Below, in pieces: positions 7,027 through 15,890 of a stretch of 20,786 nucleotides of DNA. A model generated the notes under the pieces. It saw only the letters and a list, made by a program, of their open reading frames with translations. It did not search any database and had not been told where the DNA came from. How positions within the stretch are numbered: the first letter of the stretch is position 1; every line of letters starts with the position of its first letter. The DNA is taken from positions 1-20,786 of the forward strand of contig DXWV01000025.1 of NCBI GenBank assembly GCA_019416685.1. The letters are read 5' to 3'. This DNA is from Bacteroides sp. GTDB lineage: Bacteria > Bacteroidota > Bacteroidia > Bacteroidales > Bacteroidaceae. The translations under genes and the position numbers were made by a program.

Positions 7027-9222
7027 TTAACGAGTTAAAACTTTAGTAGCCACTCCATCTACAGTTACGATATAAAATCCGGCAGATACAGGCACTTCAA
7101 CAGTACCCTCTACTATACCTTCTTTTACTTTCTGTCCACTCAAACCATAAATACAGTAAACAACCTTTTGATCGGCAGAAATAATAACCTTATTGTCTAC
7201 AGAATAAACCTGCGCCGAAACCTTATCGGTATAGATATCTTTCACACCGGTAACTATATGTATAGGTTGCTTTTCAGCAAACAACTGCCATGCTGTAAGT
7301 TGCGTATTGTCACGGCTTCCGTTGTTTGCAGTAATTTCCAGTTTATATACTACACATTCTTTCGGTTCTGCAATGTTATAAACCAAAGTAGAAGAGGATG
7401 TCGGGAATTTCATATTCTTGCGGCTATCAAGTACTACCCATGCTCCACTCGTATAACCATACAATGTCCAGTCTTTCGGATCACGTTCTTGTAAACTCCA
7501 GGGTACAGTCAAAGAATAGCTCTTAGCTATCTCTGCAGCCTCCAATCTATATTGAAAATAAATCGGAGTCTTTTCAGTCGGAGACTTAACCTGGTCTGCA
7601 GTGAATTTTGTATTCAGTTTTCCATCAACGATATACTGGTATCTTTCACCATGTTCCTTATCAAAATCCCAACCATCTTCCGAAGCCTCCAAAGCGCTAT
7701 CATCGCCCTTAAACATATCACTTGGTAACGGGCGTTCTGCACTTACGCAAGGAGAACCAAACAACTGCCATTCTGCAATATTCAGGTTTTCATCTCCTTT
7801 TGCAACAAGACGGTAATATTGATATGCAACCGGTTCATCCTGATTAAACTCAACTTTATGCTGTTCGTAAATACCTTCTTTGGCAACACCGATGCTACCC
7901 AGCTCTGTCCAATCACCCTGTCCATCAACCGAACCTTCCACCTTCCAGTTCGTCATATCACCAGGACTGGCAATAGCATATCCGGTCAACATGAGAGGAT
8001 AAGGCATTTTAGCTATAAATGTAGCTTCCTTTACATCCAATTCAAGTGATGTACGTTCATCATTATCCAATAGTGCTTCCATTTTCTCTTCAGTTACAGT
8101 CACATTGGAAGACATTTCAGCCATATCTGTATAGTCGAAAGAATAAGCTACCTTTTCATAACCCGGATCAGAGATAGCAGCATCCACTTTTATGATTGTC
8201 ATCTTGTCCATGTTAGGAGAGTCACTATGTTCTGAAGTAGCTCCGCTATATGAATTCAACATGATTGTATTTTCTCCCTTTTCCAGATAGAGTAATACAG
8301 CTTTCTTATAGATTGTTGGTCTGCTTGGATCATCCGACTCTTCTCTTCCCCATGAAGGAGTTTTCTCACCAAACTCCACATATTGCTTCGGCTGAGAATT
8401 CACTTTTACATAAATCCAACGCGTCTGCATAGTAGTATAATCAATATAAAGCGCATAAGCCCCCGTTTCAGGTACGGTCACTTTATAGACGGCACGCCCG
8501 GTGCTCCCTAAGGTTACACCAGCTGTTCCGCTATAATGATCGTTGTGCTCTGTCATCAACTTAGCAGAACCCGAAAGCGCATTACTACTCTCCATTTCAA
8601 TCTCAATTGGCTCCATTTCTTCCGCGGTTTCTTTTAGCTCTACAGCAGAAGGAGTAATTGTGATCTTATCTATATTAGGAGCAAAAGACAAGTTCTTACC
8701 TTCGCTTTCTGAATATCCGTCAAAAGCCTGAATCACCAAATCATTATCTCCTTCGTAAGGTATATACACTGAGATAGTCTTGCTTACTACACCAAGACGT
8801 TCTACCTTATTCCCTTCTTCGTCCTCTTCGATAGCAGGAACCCCATTCCATCCTCCTGTTGTTTCAGTACAATCTACAACAATCGGATCACGGTCGGATA
8901 TTTTCACCAACAAGTAGCGTTCCTGCATAGATATATAAGAGATAGACAAATCATACATACCCGGAGCAGGTACACCTGTAATACTATATCCCACCCTTGA
9001 ATCTTTCCCAACAGAAAGTTCTTCTAAGTACTTACCACCAGATACAACATTACCATCAGCAGTTGCCTCTGTAACTTTTGCATAAGAGATTTCAGCATAA
9101 TTCTCTGCTTCACTTTCCCACTTCCAGGATTCCTGTGCACTTACCATCATCGGAAGAGTAAGCATCCCTAATAAGAGGGTTGCATTTTTAAAGGATGGTT
9201 TAAGAGTAATTCTCTTTTTCAT
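7027..9222 (-). CDS. Non-catalytic multi-domain carbohydrate-binding protein (2 CBM35/6-like, 2 discoidin-like, sorting-like tail)
   Basis: A secreted 731-residue protein built from binding modules, with no catalytic domain that I can recognise. The signal peptide (1-29, ending MMVSA) has no lipobox cysteine, unlike typical surface glycan-binding proteins of PULs. Two CBM35/6-like modules follow, 34-193 (WESEAENYAE...PNIDKITIT) and 207-346 (IEMESSNALS...PNMDKMTII). Two discoidin-like modules come next, 357-490 (ending YYRLVAKGD..EWQLFG) and 505-651 (ending YKLEITANNG..AWQLFAE). A tail at 658-731 (GFYIVTVDG, ending LTR) resembles DUF6383/type IX sorting-like tails. Its modules are related to those in the neighbouring GH97 and GH76 proteins, so these three genes probably share recent module exchange. 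A promoter-like element upstream suggests that it starts a second transcription unit. Its likely role is concentrating or presenting glycan to the enzymes, and its exact ligand is unknown. Confidence 0.75.
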   Translation of the reverse strand: MKKRITLKPSFKNATLLLGMLTLPMMVSAQESWKWESEAENYAEISYAKVTEATADGNVVSGGKYLEELSVGKDSRVGYSITGVPAPGMYDLSISYISMQERYLLVKISDRDPIVVDCTETTGGWNGVPAIEEDEEGNKVERLGVVSKTISVYIPYEGDNDLVIQAFDGYSESEGKNLSFAPNIDKITITPSAVELKETAEEMEPIEIEMESSNALSGSAKLMTEHNDHYSGTAGVTLGSTGRAVYKVTVPETGAYALYIDYTTMQTRWIYVKVNSQPKQYVEFGEKTPSWGREESDDPSRPTIYKKAVLLYLEKGENTIMLNSYSGATSEHSDSPNMDKMTIIKVDAAISDPGYEKVAYSFDYTDMAEMSSNVTVTEEKMEALLDNDERTSLELDVKEATFIAKMPYPLMLTGYAIASPGDMTNWKVEGSVDGQGDWTELGSIGVAKEGIYEQHKVEFNQDEPVAYQYYRLVAKGDENLNIAEWQLFGSPCVSAERPLPSDMFKGDDSALEASEDGWDFDKEHGERYQYIVDGKLNTKFTADQVKSPTEKTPIYFQYRLEAAEIAKSYSLTVPWSLQERDPKDWTLYGYTSGAWVVLDSRKNMKFPTSSSTLVYNIAEPKECVVYKLEITANNGSRDNTQLTAWQLFAEKQPIHIVTGVKDIYTDKVSAQVYSVDNKVIISADQKVVYCIYGLSGQKVKEGIVEGTVEVPVSAGFYIVTVDGVATKVLTR

Positions 9223-9286
9223 ACTAATTAGATTTTAAATTTAAATACTATATTTTCTATATCAACCGAATGCCGGGTGATTGTTG

Positions 9287-9294
9287 CAAATATA
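9287..9294 (-). promoter_or_regulatory. Bacteroides -7 promoter element (TATATTTG) upstream of the binding-protein gene
   Basis: Read on the minus strand, the sequence matches TAnnTTTG exactly and sits 65 bp before the start codon at 9222. A clean TTTG at -33 is not present at the expected spacing. Instead the spot is occupied by half of an inverted repeat (9304-9328), as might be seen at an activator-dependent promoter. Confidence 0.55.
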
Positions 9295-9303
9295 GGGAGC
9301 AGT

Positions 9304-9328
9304 GTAAATATCCACAGTATGCATTTAC
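9304..9328. repeat. Inverted repeat GTAAAT-13-ATTTAC overlapping the -33 zone
   Basis: Two perfect 6-bp arms are separated by 13 bp, giving a centre-to-centre distance near two helical turns. The repeat begins ten bases upstream of the -7 element. It could be an operator or a coincidence in AT-rich DNA, because the arms are short. I do not see the same arms upstream of susC. Confidence 0.3.
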
Positions 9329-9377
9329 GACAGATTAGCACAGAAGCATGTAGAATGGCTATTTAGGCCACTTTTGT

Positions 9378-9412
9378 CTCAAATACAGATCCACCTGCAA
9401 CATAAAAACGGA
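9378..9412. promoter_or_regulatory. Degenerate pair of the HTCS-type repeat motif
   Basis: CTCAAATACAGA (9378-9389) and CATAAAAACGGA (9401-9412) each match the perfect susC-side repeat CACAAAAACAGA at 10 of 12 bases, in the same orientation relative to the downstream gene. Their spacing is 23 bp rather than 21. This may be a second, weaker regulator site controlling the enzyme-gene unit. The evidence is similarity only. Confidence 0.35.
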
Positions 9413-9453
9413 CACAACACTTGCTCGCCCTACCTATTTTATTTTTCCTTCAT

Positions 9454-10611
9454 TTATTCATTCACCGATACAGAATGTGTATACTGCTTGATAGACGCTT
9501 GCATATTCAATTCAATTGTCAGATTCTGATTGTTATGAGCTTTCTTGTTGAAACGATAGCAATAGTTAGACGAATCATCCACCTCATAAACATAAAAGTA
9601 ATCGGCAGCCGAACCGGAACTTTGCTCAAGTGAAGTCTCCTTCTCATATCCCCAATAGACATAGGTAAAAACACCTGCTGCATCCGTTTCTTCCATTCTG
9701 AATTTATACTTATAGTTATTACTTACAGCAGCAAAGGCAGTGGTTACTGTCCATATCGGCTGAGCCGAACTTTTCAGTTGCATTGTACCCAATACTTCTT
9801 TGGTACCATCATACCACACTTCTACTTTTGAGATCTTTGTAATAGAGGCACTTGCCCGGTTAAAATCAACTCGGATACGATGTATACAATCCTTCTCCAA
9901 TGGTTGGGTATAAACCTCTGTCCCCTCAACCAGCCTCGAAGCATTAATCGCAAAGCGACGATACGTTTTATCGGCAAGTTTTTCCACAAAATACAAATTA
10001 CCTTCTTTTAACGAAGTGAATATTTCAAAAATTCCACTTCCATTTCCAGCTGCCACCATCTTCATAGGAATCATCTTCGCATAATCATCACCGGCAGCAG
10101 TTGCTGTTCCCATCAGATATAGTTCGGAAGGGTTATACGCATATCCCAAAGGACGAGTAATCACAATTTCCCCCCTATTGCTACTCTCAATGACATTAAT
10201 ACCATTGGAAGCCTTTACTTTCCAATAAATAGTTCCCGTAGTAGATTGCCCGATACCTGCTTTTTCTGCAATCTGATTTAATTCATCATTGGTCAATTCC
10301 ATAAAATTCTCAGATCCGATGCTTTTAGTTTCTACAGTATAGAATACCTGTGAAAAGTCTTCTGCACTGGAGAACTGAATTTTATAAAAAACCATCGAAT
10401 AATTGCCTGCATGAGATTTTTCCCATTTCAGTTTCTGCAACTCTTCTTTATTTTCAGAAGTCACCGTAACGTTCATAGGAGCTCCTTCAACTGAAAATGC
10501 TGATAAGGTTGTTTCCGAATTATCATCCCAATCAAAGTTCGAACAAGAACTCAGAGTCAGAATCAGTCCCAGCACATATTGAATATATTTCATAATCTTC
10601 ATATCTTTCAC
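9454..10611 (-). CDS. SusE-like outer-membrane lipoprotein, probable surface glycan-binding protein
   Basis: A 385-residue lipoprotein. The signal sequence ends LTLSSC, making Cys23 the lipidated residue, and it is followed by an acidic SNFDWDD stretch compatible with export to the cell surface. Residues about 35-150 look like the SusE N-terminal Ig-like domain (LKWEKSHAGNYSMVFYKIQFSS, then GTIYWKVKASNG). The rest (about 155-385, from NPSELYLMGTA) resembles the paired binding domains of SusE/SusF-like proteins. Two other in-frame ATGs (10602 and 10593) give equally good signal peptides, so the exact start is uncertain by six residues. It starts 14 bp after the susD stop and is almost certainly cotranscribed. 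Assignment rests on position and the Ig-like pattern. The C-terminal fold is less certain. Confidence 0.8.
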   Translation of the reverse strand: MKDMKIMKYIQYVLGLILTLSSCSNFDWDDNSETTLSAFSVEGAPMNVTVTSENKEELQKLKWEKSHAGNYSMVFYKIQFSSAEDFSQVFYTVETKSIGSENFMELTNDELNQIAEKAGIGQSTTGTIYWKVKASNGINVIESSNRGEIVITRPLGYAYNPSELYLMGTATAAGDDYAKMIPMKMVAAGNGSGIFEIFTSLKEGNLYFVEKLADKTYRRFAINASRLVEGTEVYTQPLEKDCIHRIRVDFNRASASITKISKVEVWYDGTKEVLGTMQLKSSAQPIWTVTTAFAAVSNNYKYKFRMEETDAAGVFTYVYWGYEKETSLEQSSGSAADYFYVYEVDDSSNYCYRFNKKAHNNQNLTIELNMQASIKQYTHSVSVNE

Positions 10612-10625
10612 TATTAAAATTTAAA

Positions 10626-12524
10626 TTATTCTTCCATATCCGATGAGCTTATACTGCTCCATTCCGGATTCTGTACCAATTTGTTCGCTTTGTAAATATC
10701 ACTTAGCGGAACAGGCCATAAGAGATTGTGCTCTGGGAAAGTTCTTGTTTCAAACAGAGTACGTTTATAGAATGCTGATTTCCCGACAGGATCATTCACA
10801 TTCATGCCATGCTTCGGACCATTAAAATATTGATGAGCAACGCCCCAACGTATACAGTCAAAGTAACGCGCTTCCTCAAAACCTAATTCCACTCTTCTTT
10901 CACGACGAATAACTTCACGCATCTCTTCCTGAGTAGACGGAACAGCAAGCCCTTGCTCACCATATCCCGGAATACCGGCACGTTTTCGAATATCATTCAG
11001 GTATTTCAAAACAGTACTTTTATTTTTATCAAAATTGGCTTCATTCAATGCTTCAGCATAATTCAGATAAAATTCTCCCAAACGGAACAGGATAGCTGCA
11101 TGTTCAATCTTCTGGTCGGTTTCAATATTACTATTGGGATTCACAAGTTTACGACACAGATAACCTGTCTGTGAATAATTTCGGGTTTCTTTATCTGTAC
11201 GCCCGGTATTTCCGCCATACCAGAACTGAACCTGGGTTTGATTGAATTTAGACATCCATTTAGAGTTATCAAAGCAAACTGACACATAAAAACGCGGTTC
11301 TCTGCCTGCATACATTTTATAAGTACCCGGCATTGTGTATCCATCATCACCGGTAGAGGTGGTAAAGCCCTCCTCCACATAACCGGACTTCTGATTAATA
11401 ACAGGACTTCCATCGGCATTATAGCCCAGAATCGGAGACTCACCATTCTTCATAAAATAAGCATCTACCATTTCCTGTGTGACACCCCATCCGGACCATC
11501 CTTTTACAAAACGAGGCGAGCAAGCCAGATCCATTTCCCAAAAGCCTCCGGCAGGTTTAGCCCAGATAATTTCTGAATTCCAATCTACAATGAAAATATT
11601 CTGATAAGACTCATAAGGATCGGCAGAAGAAGCTTTATACAAAGTAAAATCTGTATACTTAAACACTTCTTCCGTTGCTTGAACTGCCGCTTCCCAACGT
11701 TCTGTAGCACCTTCATTGGTGTAGTCCATCATATAAGAGCCATCTATATTCTTAAAGCTCTTGAACAACGGAGTTGTTTTGTCACGATTGTAAAGATCAC
11801 TGGCGGCATACAATAAGACTCTTGCTTTAATAGCCTTACAAGCCACTTCTGTAATTCGTCCGTAATCATTTTTGTTCAAATACCTGGGATCTCTGCTATC
11901 TGTGATGTTCACATCGAGCAGGCAGTGACCATCAATCACACCATTCAACTCTGATGTTACATAATTGAAACACTGGCTGATACTGCTACGAGCTATGTTC
12001 ATTTCTTCAACTGACGCATCTCCTTCTACCAAATCATCTGACAGAATAACCACCGGACCATACTGTCGGATCAGACAAAAATAAAACCAGGCTCTCAATC
12101 CACGGGCTTCAGCCTTATATTGTGCAATTTCTGTTGGTTTCAACTCAATATTCCGGTCCACATGATTCATAAAATAAGTAGCGGCACGGATACCGGCATA
12201 ATAATGTGACCATAGATTGCCATAAAACAAGCTTTCCTTATCGGGAGCCAGTAACCCAAGATTTATTTTAGAAATTTCATAATCTGTGTAAGTTACATCT
12301 ATTTCATCTGACACACCAGCCCAGATCGTTTCATTACTCCAGTTATAAGGAGGCCGGATATAAGAGTAAACATTAGCAAGAAACTCCAACGTACTTTGTC
12401 TGCGTTGAAACACTTTCTCCATCGTGTCAAGATTATCCGGTTCATTGTCAAAAAAATCACTGCAAGATGAACACGGAATAGCCATCAAAAGGCAAACTAT
12501 AATTCTATTAATATATTTTTTCAT
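10626..12524 (-). CDS. SusD/RagB-like outer-membrane lipoprotein
   Basis: A 632-residue glycan-binding lid of the SusCD importer. The signal peptide ends PCSSC, giving lipidated Cys21, followed by the acidic stretch SDFFDNEPDN. N-terminal family features (EFLANVYSYIRP, then AEARGLRAWFYFCLIRQYG) lie at about 47-160. The C-terminal region has the typical helical repeats (LGEFYLNYAEALNEA, LNDIRKRAGIPG) and the near-invariant RRERRVELGFEEARYFDCIRW, and ends NPEWSS as SusD proteins often do. Its length is slightly above the usual 500-600 residues. It follows susC by 15 bp and precedes the SusE-like gene by 14 bp, the standard order. It would bind the oligosaccharide at the surface and close over the SusC barrel. 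Confidence 0.96.
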   Translation of the reverse strand: MKKYINRIIVCLLMAIPCSSCSDFFDNEPDNLDTMEKVFQRRQSTLEFLANVYSYIRPPYNWSNETIWAGVSDEIDVTYTDYEISKINLGLLAPDKESLFYGNLWSHYYAGIRAATYFMNHVDRNIELKPTEIAQYKAEARGLRAWFYFCLIRQYGPVVILSDDLVEGDASVEEMNIARSSISQCFNYVTSELNGVIDGHCLLDVNITDSRDPRYLNKNDYGRITEVACKAIKARVLLYAASDLYNRDKTTPLFKSFKNIDGSYMMDYTNEGATERWEAAVQATEEVFKYTDFTLYKASSADPYESYQNIFIVDWNSEIIWAKPAGGFWEMDLACSPRFVKGWSGWGVTQEMVDAYFMKNGESPILGYNADGSPVINQKSGYVEEGFTTSTGDDGYTMPGTYKMYAGREPRFYVSVCFDNSKWMSKFNQTQVQFWYGGNTGRTDKETRNYSQTGYLCRKLVNPNSNIETDQKIEHAAILFRLGEFYLNYAEALNEANFDKNKSTVLKYLNDIRKRAGIPGYGEQGLAVPSTQEEMREVIRRERRVELGFEEARYFDCIRWGVAHQYFNGPKHGMNVNDPVGKSAFYKRTLFETRTFPEHNLLWPVPLSDIYKANKLVQNPEWSSISSSDMEE

Positions 12525-12539
12525 AATGCTTTTCTTGTT

Positions 12540-15500
12540 TTAGAATGAGAAGTTTAATCCTATATTGCAAGACTTCGTATTCGGGTATTTAGTTCCGTCA
12601 CATGCACCTAATTCTACATCCCACATATCAAACTTTGTAAAAGTGAGCAAATTATATCCTTGTATATAAAGTCTCAAATTATAAAGTCCCCACTTCTTTG
12701 TAATCTCTGATGGAATAGTATAACTAAAATCTAACGTCTTCAAACGTAGATAAGAGCCATCATGCAACCAGAATGTACTTTCCGAATAATTCTCAGCATT
12801 AGCAGACATACCATAATCCAGTCTCGGCCACTTTGCATTCTGGCTTGGGTTCTCCGGAGTCCAGCGATCTACTATATTAGCATATAGATTTCCTCTTGCC
12901 GCAGCATCCGAAAAGGGTTTTAGAGCAGAAGCACTCAAAGAAAGATCGCATTTGGCTACTCCCTGGAAGAAAGCTCCTAACGTAAAGTTTTTATAAGTAA
13001 CGGTTGCACCCAACCCGTAAACGATTTGTGGAACCTCCGGATTACCAATGTATTTCTTATCGTAAGCATCAATCACTCCATCATTGTTCAAATCACGATA
13101 TTTCAAGTCACCCGCCTGTACATTAACTCCTCTGAGTTTAGGGACTTTAGAATCAGCAATGTCTTCGGAAGTATAGAAGCCATCACAAACATATCCGAAT
13201 TTAGTGTTCAGTGAAGAGCCACGAGAGTTTAGCCAGGGATATGGTTTTATCGGGGTGTCATCTTCGATAATCTCATTCTGATTGTAAGAGAAAGTTCCTC
13301 TGAACATAAGACCGACTTTACCAATCTGTTTTGATAAATCAGTTGTTATTTCAAACCCCTTATTCTCTACCGTTCCCAGGTTTCCAAAAGGAAGTGTAGT
13401 AATACCAATATAATTCGGAATGCCCTGGCGTCTCAGAAATATGTTCTCACGGCGCTCTTTAAAGAAATCAACCGCAAACGTCAAATCATTATTCCATAAA
13501 TTGAAATCAACACCAAGATTCATTTTAGTAGAAGTTTCCCAGGATACATCTACCCCCATACGCCCCACAGTAACACCACTATAACCATTCTGTCGCTGAT
13601 CACCAAAGGTGTATCCGCCACCACTACCTACCGTAGACAGGTAAACAAAACGTTCATCGCTTTCTCCCCTACCCTTCGTATCAAGCTGACTATTACCGGC
13701 TTGTCCCCATGAAAAACGGAGTTTCAGGAAATTGATATAGCCTGATACCGGCTGAAAGAATTTCTCATTAGAAGGTACCCATGCCAGTCCGAAAGAAGGG
13801 AAGAATCCGAAACGCTTTTTAGGTGTAAAATTCTCTGCACCGTTGTATCCGAAATTACCCTCAAAGAAATAACGGTCATCATAAGAATAGGTTGCACGAC
13901 CTGCAATACCTAAATTCCGGAATGGCATAGAATGCATCAATGTACCGGCAGTAACATTGGAGTAATCAGTCATATTATACAAAAACAAACCACTTACACG
14001 ATGCTTCTGGGCAAATGTTTGATCATAATTCAAAGCGGCTTCAAGATAATATTGGCGATGCCCCCATTGCTGCTTATTATATCCCCAACTATCAGTACCC
14101 TTCATCTTATCCGTACGTTCCAGAATCAACTGTCCGTTATCATCACGTCCGGTAGCTTTATAGGTTATAGGATTGGTGCCTGTGCGTTGGATATCATTTC
14201 TCATATAAAAGTCATAAGCAACCAGGGCACGCACACTTAATCCAGGCAAGAAAAAGTCCAGATTTTGTTTAACACGCAAATCTGCCCGGGTTTCACTCGT
14301 ATTCCGTTTATTACTACCCATACGGTAAACCATCGCATAAGGGTTTGTAACCTCTCCACCATTGTCAATATAAGGAATAGCATAATTATCGTAGCTCACT
14401 GGAAACATTACCGGATAAGCCCTCATTATCATTTTGAACACATCTTCTGCCTTATAATAAGGAGTGTTATAATCAGAAATCTCTCCTTTTATACCCAAGT
14501 CCACCTCTGTAGACTTAGTCACCTGCATTGTTAAATTAGAAACGAAATTTATACGGTTAAAATTCATACTTCCGTCATACTTTTCGTCTTTCCTCTCTTC
14601 ATACAGTCCTCCCTCATTATAATAGCCCAAACTAACATAATACTGAGCAAACTCCGAACCACCATTTGCACTTATGTTAGCACGTTGATTATAGCCATGA
14701 TCTTTGAAAATCTCTTTCATCCAGTTTACATTTGGATAAAGTAGCGGATCTTCCTGATTATAGGTCTTATTGATAACATCTTGCGAATAAACAGGCGTTC
14801 CACCTTTATTCACCGATGCTTCATTGGCCATCTGCATATAAGTAATACCATCTGCCAAATCAGGGATCTTTGTGAAACTGGTCACACCGGCATTATATTC
14901 TACTTTTATTTTCGGCTTTCCCTTAACACCCTTTTTGGTCTCTATCAAAATAACGCCATTAGCACCTTTCACACCATAAACAGCGGTTGCCGATGCGTCT
15001 TTCAATACCTGAAATGATTCAATATCTTCCGGATCAATATTAGAATAAGAGCGCTCTACACCATCTACCAGAACAAGCGGGGTGGTATTTGTGGTAGTAG
15101 AAACACCCCGAATCCATATTTGTGTATTATCATCATTTCCGGCTTCACCACTCCGCTGCATACCAATTACTCCTGCAACACGACCTGCTAATACAGAATT
15201 AAGAGTAGCTACCGGTTGTTTCAAATCTTCTACAAATTTCACACCGGACTGTGCACCAATTGTCGAGATTTTGCGTTGCGAGCCATAACCCACAGCTACA
15301 ACCTCATCCAACATCATAGCATCTTCAACCAGTGTAACATCTATACTTGTACGATTATTGATCTTCACCTCCTGAGTTTTATATCCTACAAAGCTAAATA
15401 CCAATGTAGCATTTCCAGGAGCATTCAATACAAAGTTTCCATCCATATCTGTTATTGTTCCGGAAGTTGTACCCTTCACTAATACAGAAACCCCGATAGC

Positions 15501-15671
15501 AGGTTCTCCTTTTTCATCTTTTACAATACCAACAATACGAATCTGTTTTGACTGCTGCTGTTCCGTAACGACCGTAACACCGGAAGTTTCAGCTTTAGCA
15601 CAAACAGGCAACATCATCCCCACACATATAAGTAAGGTAGGAACCAACCTTTTGTTTTTTTTGCATGCCAT
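12540..15671 (-). CDS. SusC/RagA-like TonB-dependent outer-membrane transporter
   Basis: A 1043-residue channel that imports oligosaccharides across the outer membrane using TonB energy. I place the start at 15671 because it gives a signal peptide (MACKKNKRL...PVCAKA). The frame stays open up to 15866 but would add 65 residues that look unlike a leader and would cross the likely promoter. A CarboxypepD_reg-like domain spans about 45-118 (IVGIVKDEKGEPAIGVSVLVKGTTSG begins it). A TonB-box-like LDEVVAVGYG follows at 121-130, then the plug at about 135-248 (LNSVLAGRVAGV, LVLVDGVERSYSNIDPEDIESF in part, YGVKGANGVILI). The C-terminal barrel ends NIGLNFSF, with a terminal aromatic residue as expected. 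There is no N-terminal secretin/TonB (STN) domain, so ECF sigma/anti-sigma control is unlikely, which agrees with the adjacent HTCS. Confidence 0.96.
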   Translation of the reverse strand: MACKKNKRLVPTLLICVGMMLPVCAKAETSGVTVVTEQQQSKQIRIVGIVKDEKGEPAIGVSVLVKGTTSGTITDMDGNFVLNAPGNATLVFSFVGYKTQEVKINNRTSIDVTLVEDAMMLDEVVAVGYGSQRKISTIGAQSGVKFVEDLKQPVATLNSVLAGRVAGVIGMQRSGEAGNDDNTQIWIRGVSTTTNTTPLVLVDGVERSYSNIDPEDIESFQVLKDASATAVYGVKGANGVILIETKKGVKGKPKIKVEYNAGVTSFTKIPDLADGITYMQMANEASVNKGGTPVYSQDVINKTYNQEDPLLYPNVNWMKEIFKDHGYNQRANISANGGSEFAQYYVSLGYYNEGGLYEERKDEKYDGSMNFNRINFVSNLTMQVTKSTEVDLGIKGEISDYNTPYYKAEDVFKMIMRAYPVMFPVSYDNYAIPYIDNGGEVTNPYAMVYRMGSNKRNTSETRADLRVKQNLDFFLPGLSVRALVAYDFYMRNDIQRTGTNPITYKATGRDDNGQLILERTDKMKGTDSWGYNKQQWGHRQYYLEAALNYDQTFAQKHRVSGLFLYNMTDYSNVTAGTLMHSMPFRNLGIAGRATYSYDDRYFFEGNFGYNGAENFTPKKRFGFFPSFGLAWVPSNEKFFQPVSGYINFLKLRFSWGQAGNSQLDTKGRGESDERFVYLSTVGSGGGYTFGDQRQNGYSGVTVGRMGVDVSWETSTKMNLGVDFNLWNNDLTFAVDFFKERRENIFLRRQGIPNYIGITTLPFGNLGTVENKGFEITTDLSKQIGKVGLMFRGTFSYNQNEIIEDDTPIKPYPWLNSRGSSLNTKFGYVCDGFYTSEDIADSKVPKLRGVNVQAGDLKYRDLNNDGVIDAYDKKYIGNPEVPQIVYGLGATVTYKNFTLGAFFQGVAKCDLSLSASALKPFSDAAARGNLYANIVDRWTPENPSQNAKWPRLDYGMSANAENYSESTFWLHDGSYLRLKTLDFSYTIPSEITKKWGLYNLRLYIQGYNLLTFTKFDMWDVELGACDGTKYPNTKSCNIGLNFSF

Positions 15672-15710
15672 AGTTATACATTTAAAGTTATTAATAAATT
15701 TTTCTGAATA

Positions 15711-15747
15711 CAAAAATAGATTATTCCTTATTTTGATTAGTTCCAAA
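15711..15747 (-). promoter_or_regulatory. Probable susC promoter (-7 TATTTTTG, -33 TTTG)
   Basis: Minus-strand TATTTTTG at 15711-15718 matches TAnnTTTG. A TTTG lies at 15744-15747, with a 25-bp spacer that is longer than the common 19-23 bp, so the promoter may depend on an activator. It would give a 5' leader of roughly 30-35 nt before the ATG at 15671. It is the only full -7 match for leftward transcription that I found in the gap. Confidence 0.5.
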
Positions 15748-15890
15748 ACATGACATATTAGTATAACTAAAAAGATATCTTTAAAACATTTTTTCAAAAG
15801 AACGTTTTTAAGCAAATCGCATATACACCTAATATATAGCGCCTTATGCTCCATCAAAAACATCACAAAGGCTCACAGAAGGATCTTTTT

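Larger units (their letters stand above)
9223..9453. other. 231-bp intergenic control region between SusE-like and binding-protein genes
   Basis: This is the only sizeable gap within the minus-strand cluster. It holds a Bacteroides-type -7 element (9287-9294), an inverted repeat GTAAAT...ATTTAC (9304-9328) at the place where a -33 element would sit, and two 10/12 matches to the susC-side direct-repeat motif (9378-9389 and 9401-9412). I find no clear terminator after the SusE-like gene, so readthrough from susC is possible together with an internal start. No open frame looks like a gene. Confidence 0.6.

Noticed and set aside
9340..9375. Small hairpin (TGGC/GCCA) after the SusE-like gene as a terminator
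   Set aside because: The stem is about six pairs including a wobble and has no T run after it. It does not support termination.
12540..15671. Control by an ECF sigma/anti-sigma pair
   Set aside because: The SusC-like protein lacks the N-terminal STN domain used for such signalling, and no sigma or anti-sigma gene is present. The adjacent HTCS is the likely regulator.
15781..15811. Imperfect dyad TTAAAAC...GTTTTTAA as an operator
   Set aside because: It is short, AT-only apart from one pair, and has a bulge. In DNA this AT-rich it is likely by chance, so it is noted only within the intergenic description.
15672..15866. 65-residue N-terminal extension of the SusC-like protein in the same open frame
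   Set aside because: The ATG at 15671 starts a proper signal peptide. The extension is not leader-like and spans the probable susC promoter.
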